A DNA stretch of 32,085 nt from Candidatus Bathyarchaeota archaeon. GTDB lineage: Archaea > Thermoproteota > Bathyarchaeia > Bathyarchaeales > Bathycorpusculaceae. The DNA is taken from contig JASEJA010000007.1 of NCBI GenBank assembly GCA_030017755.1, forward strand, positions 1-32,085, written 5' to 3'. The translations under genes and the position numbers were made by a program. A model generated the notes under the pieces. The model searched no databases, was not told the origin of the DNA, and was given only the letters and a program-made list of their open reading frames with translations. Of this stretch, positions 14,960 through 22,244 are shown piece after piece. Within the stretch, counting starts at the first letter, position 1, and each line of letters starts with the position of its first letter.

Positions 14960-16246
14960 ATGAAAGTTTTCGTTAAGAGCTTCGGCTGTTCAACAAATTT
15001 GGCTGACGGCGAGGTTTTGGCTGGATGCTTAGCGGAGGCTGGATATCAAATTGTGAATTCTGATTCTGAGGCAGACATTTTGATTTACAACACTTGTGCG
15101 GTTAAGGGACCAACAGAAAATCGTATGATTGAAATTTTGAGGAGGGTCCCAACTCGTAAAAAGTTGATTGTGGCTGGATGCCTACCCCTCATCAATTTTG
15201 AAAGATTATGCAAAGAGGTGCGCTTTGATGGGGCTGTTGGTCCAGCGGCGGGCGACATTATTGTTAATGTGGTTGAGCGCGTTTTAAATGACGAAAAAAT
15301 TGTTACTTTAAAAGGAGCAGTTAATTCCAAGCCAAATCTAAGTCTGCCTCGCATCCTTTCAAATCCTGTAGTAGGCATTATCCCAATAAATTATGGATGT
15401 CTAGGCTCATGCGCCTACTGTTGCGTAGTTTTCGCCAGAGGACATCTAAGAAGCTATGGCATTCAAGAAATTGTGGAGAGGATGAAAAAGGATTTAGCTA
15501 TGGGCGTGAAGGAGTTTTGGCTTACTTCGCAGGATACGGCTTGTTATGGAAGGGATATTGGCACGAACTTGGGTGAACTGCTTTGGGCTTTATGCGCTAT
15601 TGAAGGAGACTTCAGGATTCGTGTAGGAATGATGACTCCAAACGTGGCATTAGACATTCTTGAAAATTTAACTCACGCCTTCAAAAGTGATAAAATTTTC
15701 AAGTTTGTTCACCTACCAGTTCAAAGCGGAGACAACAAAATTCTAAAAAACATGCGAAGATTTTACTCGGTCGCTGATTTCAAAAAAATAGTGGACACTT
15801 TTAGGAAAAACTTTCCAGAATTAACCCTTGCCACAGATGTCATTTGCGGTTTTCCAGGCGAAGATGAAGAAGCCTTTGAAAAAACTCTGCAATTAATCCG
15901 AGAGGTTAAACCAGATATAGTAAACGTTTCAAAGTTTTTTGCGAGACCAGGAACGGTTGCGGCTAAAATGTCAGACACCGTGCCAGCATCGGAAATTAAA
16001 TGCAGAAGCGCTATGGCAAGTGAACTGGCTAAGGCAATAGCTCTAGAAAGAAACAAGCGTTGGGTTGGCTGGGTTGGCGAAGTCCTAATCGATGAGATTG
16101 GAAAGGCTTTTGGGTCTTGGGTTGGACGCAACTTCGCATATAAGCCAATTGTTGTTAAGAGTGAGGATAATCTTTTTGGTAAGGCTGTAAAAGCCAAAGT
16201 GGTTAATGCTTTTTCTACTCATCTGGAAGCCGAAAAACTCGGATAA
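14960..16246 (+). CDS. MiaB-like tRNA methylthiotransferase (archaeal e-MtaB/CDKAL1 type)
   Basis: A 428-residue radical SAM enzyme, predicted to add a methylthio group to t6A37 in tRNA. The UPF0004 domain carries three cluster cysteines: VKSFGCSTN, LIYNTCAVKGPTENR and LIVAGCLPL. The radical SAM CxxxCxxC is GCLGSCAYC in INYGCLGSCAYCCVVF, and VHLPVQSGDNKIL and VICGFPGEDEEAF follow. A C-terminal TRAM-like domain includes GEVLIDEIGKAFGSWVGRN. The track start at 14900 adds a hydrophobic leader; ATG 14960 yields the usual MKVFVKSFGC, and a TATA-like tttttaaag near 14925 would put the start of transcription at about that codon, so it is probably leaderless. It is the archaeal/eukaryotic rather than the bacterial MiaB branch by its motif spacing (inference). 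Confidence 0.88.
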   Translation: MKVFVKSFGCSTNLADGEVLAGCLAEAGYQIVNSDSEADILIYNTCAVKGPTENRMIEILRRVPTRKKLIVAGCLPLINFERLCKEVRFDGAVGPAAGDIIVNVVERVLNDEKIVTLKGAVNSKPNLSLPRILSNPVVGIIPINYGCLGSCAYCCVVFARGHLRSYGIQEIVERMKKDLAMGVKEFWLTSQDTACYGRDIGTNLGELLWALCAIEGDFRIRVGMMTPNVALDILENLTHAFKSDKIFKFVHLPVQSGDNKILKNMRRFYSVADFKKIVDTFRKNFPELTLATDVICGFPGEDEEAFEKTLQLIREVKPDIVNVSKFFARPGTVAAKMSDTVPASEIKCRSAMASELAKAIALERNKRWVGWVGEVLIDEIGKAFGSWVGRNFAYKPIVVKSEDNLFGKAVKAKVVNAFSTHLEAEKLG

Positions 16247-16282
16247 ATTATTTATTTGGATGCAACCTATTTGTTTTTGGAG

Positions 16283-16552
16283 ATGAAAAGTTTGAGTGAA
16301 GAAAACGTTGTTGAGGTTGGACGAATAACCCACTTCTTCTCAAAAATAAGCGTAGCCGTTATAGAGCTTAAAGCGCCTTTGGCGGTTGGCGACAAAATAG
16401 CCATCAAGGGTCCAACAACAGATTTTGAACAAATTGTGGATTCCATGCAGATTGAGCATAAAAATGTTCAGAGGGCTGAACCTGGACAAAGCATAGGCTT
16501 AAAAGTTGCTCAACGCGTAAGAGAAAAAGACATAGTATACAAGAAAATCTAA
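16283..16552 (+). CDS. EF-Tu domain-2-like small protein (translation elongation factor-like)
   Basis: An 89-residue protein resembling a stand-alone beta-barrel domain 2 of translation factors: VEVGRITHFFSKISVAVIEL, PLAVGDKIAIKGPTTDFEQ, then VQRAEPGQSIGLKVAQRV. These match the GxVxxG...LxVGD...AxPGxxVGL pattern of domain 2, but no G-domain is present, so it cannot bind GTP like EF-Tu. Similar small archaeal proteins are known and are of uncertain function. The track starts at TTG 16256; ATG 16283 is better, with GGAG directly before it, and TTG 16292, 9 nt after GGAG, is a further candidate. It follows the methylthiotransferase closely and may share its mRNA, which fits a link to tRNA or translation (inference). 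Confidence 0.72.
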   Translation: MKSLSEENVVEVGRITHFFSKISVAVIELKAPLAVGDKIAIKGPTTDFEQIVDSMQIEHKNVQRAEPGQSIGLKVAQRVREKDIVYKKI

Positions 16553-16568
16553 TATCTCTTTTTATCCT

Positions 16569-16931
16569 CTAAAGAACTGGTTCTTCCCAGTCCGTTTGAC
16601 AACCATCCTCAGGAATCAAAATAATAGTTGTTCCGTTTGGCAGTGGCATTAAAGGATTTTCTCTCAGGTTTAAAAATTCTGATTCAACATGGGCGTGAAC
16701 AGCCACCTGATTGTAAAATCTATTTTTGTATGGGTGATAAACCATTTGAAAGAGGCTCTTATACTTCTCAACTGGAAATCTTCCCATTTTCTTGATTATT
16801 TCTTCGTCGACTGCTTTTATTGCATCAATTATGGAAGCCGCATCTTCTAAAGTAAGCTGAAAGCCGTATGGGAAGATTTTGCTAATTTCCCGCTGACGAA
16901 TAAACAATAAGACCTTTTTCATATCTATCAT
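16569..16931 (-). CDS. Conserved-looking hypothetical protein
   Basis: A 120-residue soluble protein I do not recognise as a named family. It opens MKKVLLFIRQREISKIFPYG and contains an amphipathic helix, LTLEDAASIIDAIKAVDEEI. A middle with aromatic residues follows (FQMVYHPYKNRFYNQVAVHA), and it ends in PNGTTIILIPEDGCQTDWEE. The mix of alternating hydrophobic strands and helix suggests a compact alpha/beta fold. One Cys and several acidic residues sit near the C-terminus. Codon use looks like the neighbours. It converges with the small EF-like gene. An AT-rich TATA-like stretch lies just upstream of the ATG at 16931, suggesting a leaderless transcript. Nothing in its context identifies a function. 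Confidence 0.6.
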   Translation of the reverse strand: MIDMKKVLLFIRQREISKIFPYGFQLTLEDAASIIDAIKAVDEEIIKKMGRFPVEKYKSLFQMVYHPYKNRFYNQVAVHAHVESEFLNLRENPLMPLPNGTTIILIPEDGCQTDWEEPVL

Positions 16932-16965
16932 ATTTTATGTGAATGCTGTATTTTTGCATATTGCA

Positions 16966-17709
16966 TTAACTTAACCGCTTTGTTAAAGTTTTTTCATGTA
17001 ATTTTATCGCTGCCAAAGAGAGTACAAAAGCAAAAACTATTATCATTAGAAGGTTTAATGCCAATGGATAATAGCCCTTTTCTAATATTAGCTGTCTTAT
17101 TAGGTCTGTGAAATATGTTAATGGCGAAAAAGACGCTATTATTCTTCCCCACTCTGGCAGCTGCTCAACTGGTATGAAAACTCCGCTGATGAAAACCAAT
17201 GGGAATTTGACTAGGGAAGATAACATCTGGGATGTGGCTGGAATATCAGTTGGCGGATAAGCTGACAAAAGAATGCTTAAGGCAGAAAAACAAAAGTTTG
17301 CGATAATTAGGCTGAAAAGCAAAACTATGAAGTTTAACAACCCTATATTTAGAGTCAAAGCGTAAAGAAGCGAACTACAGATATGACAAGTCCGAAAAGG
17401 AAAGCATATCTCCGAAAATAATTGTCCAAAGAGCAACTGGACAGCATAAAAGTCTTTCAAGGGTTTTTGAGCGGGTTTCCCAAGGAACGATGGTAGGGCC
17501 TACTGATGTGGCTGTGAAAAACGTTGTCATTCCAATTAAACCCGGTAATACCTCTTTTAATGGTATATTTCTTCCTATAACATAAGCCAGAGCCAAAAAA
17601 GCGGGAATACTAATCCGAAAATAATAACTGGTCCTTTTGAATAGTAAATTTTTATGTTCTTTTTGGCTATGACAAAAGAGCGCCTAAATTGTTCTGTAAA
17701 ATGACTCAA
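16966..17709 (-). pseudogene. ABC-2 type permease, broken by at least three frameshifts
   Basis: A permease of about 250 residues can be read across frames on the minus strand. It opens at TTG 17709, overlapping the ATPase stop by four bases, with SHFTEQFRRSFVIAKKNIKI, then FGLVFPLF | LALAYVIGRNIPLKEVLPG (break at the six-T run 17595-17600, one T short). It continues to WTIIFGDML | FGLVISVV (break about 17394-17401) | LLYALTLNIGLLNF (break about 17371-17375). The last frame, intact to 16966, holds the ABC-2 signature VFISGVFIPVEQLPEWGR and SFSPLTYFTDLIRQ plus a final helix. Six hydrophobic segments are recognisable. The overlap in start and stop shows it was translationally coupled to the ATPase. 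It would have exported a drug, lipid or peptide; the substrate is unknown. Three separate losses make sequencing error alone less likely. Confidence 0.82.
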
Positions 17710-18345
17710 ACTGTTGCCTCCTTTTCTTTTATGAGTTTTATGAAAACGTCCTCCAATGAGGGCATCATCGTGTTTAAACTTAAAATGCGTAGGCGTTTCT
17801 GTTTGGCAAATTCCACTAAAAATTCTATTACGGCTGATGGGTTAGCTGTATAAACTCGCACCTTATTTCCAGCAAAGGAAGCCTTGCTGATGTTTGGGCT
17901 TTTTGAAATTTCTTCAATATTCACTTGTTTGTCAAAGAGTGCTTCTATGTATTGTAGTTCCACGCTTTGAGCTCTTAGGTTTTCAGGCGTGTCTATGGCG
18001 GCTATTTTCCCTTGGTTTATGATTGCTGTTCTGTGGCCTATAGCTGGTTTGCTTCTTCCATGTGTGGGTTGAAAGGAAAACAGTCTTTCCATCCTTATTG
18101 TATTGGGTTATTTTCTCTCGCAGAAGTCTGGCACTTTCAACATCAAGCCCAGAAGTCGGTTCATCAAGAAAAAGCACTTCTGGATGGTTCACTAAAGCCA
18201 TACATAATAGAAGTTTTTGCTTCATTCCTTTCGAAAAGCCTCTAACAAGTTTATCCTTAACTTCGTATAATCCGAATTCCTTCAAAAGTTTGGTGGCGTT
18301 TTCCCTAAGTCTATGGCTTGGAACTCCATAGCGTGGAACATGGAG
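17706..18345 (-). pseudogene. ABC transporter ATPase remnant, 5'-truncated and frameshifted
   Basis: The C-terminal two-thirds of a drug-exporter-type ABC ATPase. Readable in order are YGVPSHRLRENATKLLKEFG (about 18270-18330), the signature VRGFSKGMKQKLLLCMAL, Walker B HPEVLFLDEPTSGLD, the H-loop FLSTH followed by a break (18060-18065, one base missing in acCACatgg), MEEANQL, another break near 18033-18042, then RTAIINQGKIAAIDTP and a C-terminal EDVFIKLIKEKEATV. Walker A and the Q-loop are absent: homology stops near 18345, where the sequence becomes agmatinase on the opposite strand. A further small break may lie near 18331. The gene cannot make a functional ATPase. Intact paralogues exist at 24660-27162. 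Confidence 0.83.
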
Positions 18346-18615
18346 TTCACTTGTTTGGACGATGTTAATAACGTGTATTTATCCTTCGATGTTGACGTTT
18401 TAGATCCAGCATTTGCCCCAGGAGTTCGCAATCCAGAAGGTGGAGGAATAACATTAAGAAACCTTATAAACGTAATCCATAACTTGAAAAGTTTAAACAT
18501 GATGGCCTTAGACGTTGTGGAAGCAAATCCAGATTATGACTGCATGGGCATAACTTTTTGCAGCACATTAAAATTCATCAGAGAATTTTTAGGAGTTGCT
18601 GCTGCAAAACTCTAA
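18340..18615 (+). pseudogene. speB: Agmatinase/arginase family (SpeB) C-terminal remnant
   Basis: Only the last third of a ureohydrolase is present. It carries the metal-binding signature YLSFDVDVLDPAFAPGV, in which two Asp residues ligate Mn, followed by NPEGGGITLRNLINVI and MALDVVEANPDYDCMG, the usual C-terminal layout with a VVE acidic motif. The N-terminal GGDHS and HxDxH motifs that ligate the other metals are missing, so it cannot be active. The frame is open and undamaged for about 90 codons to the natural stop. The remnant begins at the point where the opposite-strand ABC ATPase remnant ends. If whole, it would hydrolyse agmatine to putrescine and urea. The ATG at 18340 is only the first Met after the junction, not a real start. 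Confidence 0.82.
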
Positions 18616-18660
18616 TTTGTTTCTGAAAATCCAAAAATCATGTTGCCCGCAAACTAAAGA

Positions 18661-19818
18661 CTAAGGAATTATTTCGCAGCCGTTGTACTTCATGAATTTA
18701 AAGTCTTCCAACCGAATTTTCTCTTGTCTAATAAGCTTTTGTATCCTTGGCATTTCAGCGTGTATGGCTTCTATTAGATTTCTCACAGTTTTACAAACTA
18801 ATCTATAGGCAGAGGCATTCCAACGTTTAGTAACATTAGCGTATAGGCATCTTCCTCCACACGCGGTGAAAATTTCACATTTTGTACATGGTTCTCCGAC
18901 GAAAATTTTCCTAAGCCTTAAAGGGTTAACATTGCGTATGTGCCCTAAATAGTAGTTTTTCATTCCCCACATGCTTGGACATGGAATTATGTGGCCATCA
19001 GTCTGTATGGCATAATTTATCCAGCCCCCTCCACAACGCAAAAGGCTTTCCTCTTCATTGAAAATAATTGAGTTTGCTATTCCAAGAAAAGGATAAAGCC
19101 GCAAGACCGCGCAGTTCCTTTCCATAAAGTCAACCCAAAAACCCACAAGCTTACGAATTCTTGGATTATAGTTTTCTTCACTCCATTTTTTGAAGTTTCT
19201 CCGCTCGAAATCCTTCCAAAAACCAGCGTTCAACTGCCAATGTATAGAAGAGAATGGAAACTCTTTGTTCTCCACAAGCCACCTAACCTGCGTGTAAATG
19301 TCCGTCTGCTCCATAACAGTCATACGCGCAATAATTTCACCTTTAAAGCCGTTCCGCCTAATTAACTTCAAATTATCAATGACTTTTCTGAAAGTGCCAC
19401 GCCCCCTATAAAAGTCTGTTAGGGCTTCGTCGCCGTCTATGGAGACCAAAATTGTATGGAAACGATTAACATATTCTGGCTCCAACCTGTCCAGAAGCAA
19501 ACCATTCGTTTGAACAATAAAATACTTAGCCCTAACATTATCCATAAACCGCTTAATCTCATCCAAACAAAGCAATGGTTCGCCACCATAAAAAATCAAA
19601 ACGCAGTCTGCATCATGCCTACAAAACCCATCCAACAAACCAACACTATAACTTACCCTTTTAGGCAAGGAATAATCAACATCAAAACCACCAAAACCCA
19701 CATCAAAATCTTCTAAGGCTTCACCAAAACAGTATCGACACTGCAAATTACACTCCGTAGTCAACATAACATGAAAGAACACGCTTACGTCCTCCCCTAA
19801 AACAGGAAGCCTAACCAA
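18661..19818 (-). CDS. Radical SAM/SPASM peptide-modifying-type enzyme
   Basis: A 385-residue radical SAM protein with a C-terminal SPASM-like domain. The SAM cluster is TTECNLQCRYCFGEA (CxxxCxxC, about 20-34), and FYGGEPLL (about 75) is the SAM-binding GGE motif. VSIDGDEALTDFYRG is the typical anaerobic-maturase strand. The auxiliary cluster region has CGGGWINYAIQTDGHIIPCPSMW, CTKCEIFTACGGRC and a final VCKT, supplying ligands for one or two more Fe-S clusters. The end KYNGCEIIP is distinctive; from memory this resembles an archaeal family annotated as putative peptide-modifying enzymes (AF0577-like), unverified. SPASM enzymes often install thioether, C-C or epimerised residues in RiPPs. It follows the MFS gene by 3 nt, so they form one operon. 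Substrate unknown; see the small ORF at 21182. Confidence 0.85.
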   Translation of the reverse strand: MVRLPVLGEDVSVFFHVMLTTECNLQCRYCFGEALEDFDVGFGGFDVDYSLPKRVSYSVGLLDGFCRHDADCVLIFYGGEPLLCLDEIKRFMDNVRAKYFIVQTNGLLLDRLEPEYVNRFHTILVSIDGDEALTDFYRGRGTFRKVIDNLKLIRRNGFKGEIIARMTVMEQTDIYTQVRWLVENKEFPFSSIHWQLNAGFWKDFERRNFKKWSEENYNPRIRKLVGFWVDFMERNCAVLRLYPFLGIANSIIFNEEESLLRCGGGWINYAIQTDGHIIPCPSMWGMKNYYLGHIRNVNPLRLRKIFVGEPCTKCEIFTACGGRCLYANVTKRWNASAYRLVCKTVRNLIEAIHAEMPRIQKLIRQEKIRLEDFKFMKYNGCEIIP

Positions 19819-19821
19819 TTT

Positions 19822-21051
19822 TTAAGCATATTTTTCCTTAATCTTCTTAGCCTTCTCAATATACGCTCTAAGCTCCCGCTCACGAATCTTTTTCTCAGGC
19901 AAAGTCTCAGGAGCATACATAAGCGGAACAACAGCCAAAAACAGAAAGAGTGCGGCAAAGGAGAAAATTGCATATTCCGACACCATATTCATTATAAAGG
20001 GACCTAGTGTTACTCGCAGAAAGCCAGAAAGCGCATAAGGCAACAGTCCAAGTGCATAATATTTCTCGCTTGATTTTTCATGTGCAAGGTCTCCCCATAT
20101 TGTGAACCAAAAAATCACGCCTATTATTCCCCAAGCAATTCCGTCAATAATTGTGTACAAGTACCATGCGTAAATATTAAAGGGATAGATTCCAAGCACA
20201 GCATACCCGATACCAAAGATTATAAATCCACTTACGAGAGTTGGCTTCCGTCCAATGTTATCTGCAAGGAAACCAGCCACAAGAGCAAAAATCCCTGCAA
20301 TAATGTTGGTTACAAGAACCGAAGATTCTATAAATTCCTCTTCATAGACCCTGCTGCATATAGACCAACTCAAATAGTTAATTAACGAGAACATGGTCCA
20401 TGGAACAAAGTAAAGAAGCACTGAGCGATCTTTAAAAAGTGAAATTATGGAATAGTTTTTCTTATGTTCTCCATTTTCAAAAAGACTTCCCAATAGGAGA
20501 AAGCCTACTAAGCCAGAGAGTCTCCAAGCTGCTAATACCAGCGCATATAAAGACAGGTTTGCTGGAACTATAAATCCAAAAGCGAACACTCCAAAGAACA
20601 TCGAAAGAATTACTATTGATCCGAACCGCGCTCGGTTCTCTTCCTTCGTTACATCTGAAAAACTAGCTAGGCAGATAGGCAACCCAAGTCCAAACGACAC
20701 ACTTACTAAAGGTAGGAGGAATGACACATTGGCTATCGTTGCGTTTTCTAATATCACCAGTGATAAAGAAGAAAGTACTCCTATCAAATTCCATGTTAAA
20801 AGAAAATATTTTCGGCTAGTCAGTTTGTTTACGAGAGAAGCACCAGCCAATATGGAGACAATCGCACCTAAAAACAGTATAATGTAAAAAATCAGTTTCT
20901 CACAATAAACAAAGCATATTTCGTCAATAGCATCTCTTAGAATTGCAGAAGCGTAAAAGTACCAAACAAACACATTGGCAATCATAAGCATATTTCCTAA
21001 TGCGACCTTTAGGGGAATACCCATTTTTGTAAAAGGCAAATGCATTTGCAT
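19822..21051 (-). CDS. Major facilitator superfamily transporter
   Basis: A 409-residue membrane protein with about 12 hydrophobic helices. The MFS loop 2-3/8-9 signature appears as ADNIGRKPTLVSGF (about 263-276), and LTSRKYFLLTWNLIG is the corresponding first-half loop. A glycine-rich helix FGLGLPICLASFSDV lies in the N-terminal half. The C-terminal tail is cytoplasmic and highly charged (PEKKIRERELRAYIEKAKK). Substrate cannot be read from sequence. Coupling to the radical SAM enzyme (3-nt gap) suggests export of the modified product (inference). The minus-strand TATA-like ttatacaaaa at about 21065-21074 lies some 20 nt before the ATG, so the mRNA appears leaderless; no Shine-Dalgarno is seen. 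A second Met eight codons on, in MGIPLKV, is a possible start. Confidence 0.85.
   Translation of the reverse strand: MQMHLPFTKMGIPLKVALGNMLMIANVFVWYFYASAILRDAIDEICFVYCEKLIFYIILFLGAIVSILAGASLVNKLTSRKYFLLTWNLIGVLSSLSLVILENATIANVSFLLPLVSVSFGLGLPICLASFSDVTKEENRARFGSIVILSMFFGVFAFGFIVPANLSLYALVLAAWRLSGLVGFLLLGSLFENGEHKKNYSIISLFKDRSVLLYFVPWTMFSLINYLSWSICSRVYEEEFIESSVLVTNIIAGIFALVAGFLADNIGRKPTLVSGFIIFGIGYAVLGIYPFNIYAWYLYTIIDGIAWGIIGVIFWFTIWGDLAHEKSSEKYYALGLLPYALSGFLRVTLGPFIMNMVSEYAIFSFAALFLFLAVVPLMYAPETLPEKKIRERELRAYIEKAKKIKEKYA
21036..21049. promoter_or_regulatory. 14-bp perfect palindrome over the MFS start codon region
   Basis: GCAAATGCATTTGC is a perfect palindrome within the first codons of the MFS gene, just downstream of its predicted transcription start. 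It could be an operator for a dimeric regulator; it could also be chance in an AT-rich region. No second copy was noticed near the small ORF. Confidence 0.25.
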
Positions 21052-21134
21052 TGAGCGCTCAGAATTTTGTATAACCCGATTTCAGATAAAGATTTAGTAT
21101 TTAGAATATGGAGTTCCAATACATAAAGCGCAAA

Positions 21135-21181
21135 GCTTTTAAGTCTTAATGTTCAACAATAATACAGTTGGCGGGAGGAAG
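21135..21181 (+). promoter_or_regulatory. TATA box and strong Shine-Dalgarno for the 17-codon ORF
   Basis: On the plus strand, gcttttaag at 21135-21143 is a TATA-like box preceded by A-rich sequence, predicting transcription from about 21168. The ribosome site gggagga at about 21173-21179 is one of the strongest in the window and stands directly before the ATG at 21182. Together with the hairpin at 21234-21267 they delimit a short plus-strand transcript. Confidence 0.5.
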
Positions 21182-21235
21182 ATGAAGGCTCGAAAAAAGC
21201 CAATACGGCTATTTGGCGGACGTCTCTGGTTGTAG
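21182..21235 (+). CDS. 17-residue cationic peptide ORF, candidate RiPP precursor
   Basis: Seen directly: ATG, 16 codons and TAG, encoding MKARKKPIRLFGGRLWL. It is too short for the ORF track, but a strong GGGAGGA site stands just before the ATG, a TATA box lies about 40 nt upstream, and a perfect inverted repeat begins at its stop codon. The peptide has six Lys/Arg, no acidic residue, a GG pair at 12-13 and a single Trp. Many RiPP leaders are cut after a GG pair, which would leave RLWL as a core (inference). It diverges from the MFS-radical SAM operon and converges with the isoprenyl synthase gene. Alternatives are a leader peptide, a small regulatory RNA, or chance. No homologue can be checked here. 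Confidence 0.5.
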   Translation: MKARKKPIRLFGGRLWL

Positions 21236-21267
21236 ACTAGCTTTTATAGGTTAGCTAGAGCTAGTCT
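21234..21267. terminator. Convergent hairpin between the peptide ORF and the isoprenyl synthase gene
   Basis: AGACTAGCT (21234-21242) is matched exactly by AGCTAGTCT (21259-21267) across a 16-nt loop containing tttata. The left arm overlaps the TAG of the 17-codon ORF and the right arm lies just inside the last codons of the opposite-strand gene. Such symmetry suits a bidirectional terminator or an RNA stabiliser for two converging transcripts. Intrinsic hairpin terminators are not the norm in archaea, so the role is uncertain. Confidence 0.5.
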
Positions 21268-22233
21268 TAATAGGTCCCTTAATAAATTGATGCTTTTACA
21301 TCTTTTATATTTGCTTAATATATTTTTTCCCTCTTCTATCAAACTCCGCATTTCAGCCCTAAAAATTTGAACCTCTTTTGTTTCTAACACGACATCTGCT
21401 ACTTCCATTGCGTCATCATCTGTTAACTCCTTTTTCTTGAGCAAATGCGTTATTTTTTCCTTTGCTTTTGGATTACACATGGCATACAACATTGGTAATG
21501 GCAAACATTCGTTGTCTCTTCTGTTCCTAAGTTCTTCTGCCTCGAAAATATCTACAAACTCGTCTCTAATATTCATTAGCATACCAAATATTCTGCCGAT
21601 CTTCCCCCACTCTTCAACTTCCTCTTGTGTTGCGCCTCCAACCACGGCGCCAATGCGCGCCGTGGCTTCTGCGACGGCTGCTTTCCTTCTGATTATGTCT
21701 AGATACTCTTCCGGAGTCAAGTTCCAGTTGCCTTTAAGGCTAGCTTCTTTCGCTTCTGCTGTTCCAAGTTCAAAAAAGCCTCGTTTTAAGAGTTCTTGCA
21801 CAGTCTTTTCATGTTCTTTTGGTAGTGTTTCACATGCAGCATTCAGAAGTGTAAGTCCTTCAAACAATAACGCATCGCCCGCGAGAAGCGAAATGTCTTG
21901 TCCAAACTTGCCGAATGCTGTTGCCTTTGAGCCTTTCGTTTTAGATTTGTCTATAATATCATCATGTATATCCGCTGCCCCTGTAAGAAGCACCAATGCA
22001 GCGCCTATTGACGCTGTCTTTTCTGGATTGCCGCCAACAGCTTCACATGCAATCGCAAGCAGCGCAGGATGTTGAAAATTACGCCATTCTTGAATAAAAT
22101 AACTTACGGCTTCGTGGAGGGTTTTGTGTTCAAACTTTTCCTTCGTTGTGATTTCTTTTGCAATTTCGTAAGCTTTTCTTCCTAGCCGCTCAATTTCTTT
22201 TTGTATTTTCTCAACTGCTTCTTTGCTGCTCAT
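21244..22233 (-). CDS. Divergent isoprenyl (polyprenyl) diphosphate synthase family protein
   Basis: A 329-residue all-helical trans-prenyltransferase-type protein. The first Asp-rich motif is intact: LTGAADIHDDIIDKSKTKG (DDxxD, about 88-96), followed by GQDISLLAGDALLFEG. The second is altered: LMNIRDEFVDIFEAEEL in place of the usual DDxxD, and the following GK-type lysine/threonine segment is replaced by RNRRDNECLPLPMLYA. The protein may thus make a different chain length, or use a different acceptor, than geranylgeranyl synthase for membrane lipids. It is 11 bp downstream of a PadR gene on the same strand and converges with the 17-codon ORF. No Shine-Dalgarno is visible. It could alternatively be a second lipid-synthesis enzyme unrelated to the cluster. 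Confidence 0.82.
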   Translation of the reverse strand: MSSKEAVEKIQKEIERLGRKAYEIAKEITTKEKFEHKTLHEAVSYFIQEWRNFQHPALLAIACEAVGGNPEKTASIGAALVLLTGAADIHDDIIDKSKTKGSKATAFGKFGQDISLLAGDALLFEGLTLLNAACETLPKEHEKTVQELLKRGFFELGTAEAKEASLKGNWNLTPEEYLDIIRRKAAVAEATARIGAVVGGATQEEVEEWGKIGRIFGMLMNIRDEFVDIFEAEELRNRRDNECLPLPMLYAMCNPKAKEKITHLLKKKELTDDDAMEVADVVLETKEVQIFRAEMRSLIEEGKNILSKYKRCKSINLLRDLLRLALANL

Positions 22234-22244
22234 ATTAATCGGTT

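Noticed and set aside
18282-18500. 72-residue minus-strand ORF over the ABC/agmatinase junction
   Set aside because: Antisense of the agmatinase fragment. Only its QVNSMFHA end might hold a bit of ABC ATPase sequence, which is covered by the pseudogene entry.
21199-21217. GCCAA...TTGGC five-base stem inside the 17-codon ORF
   Set aside because: Short stem with a nine-base loop; easily due to chance and not needed to explain the region.
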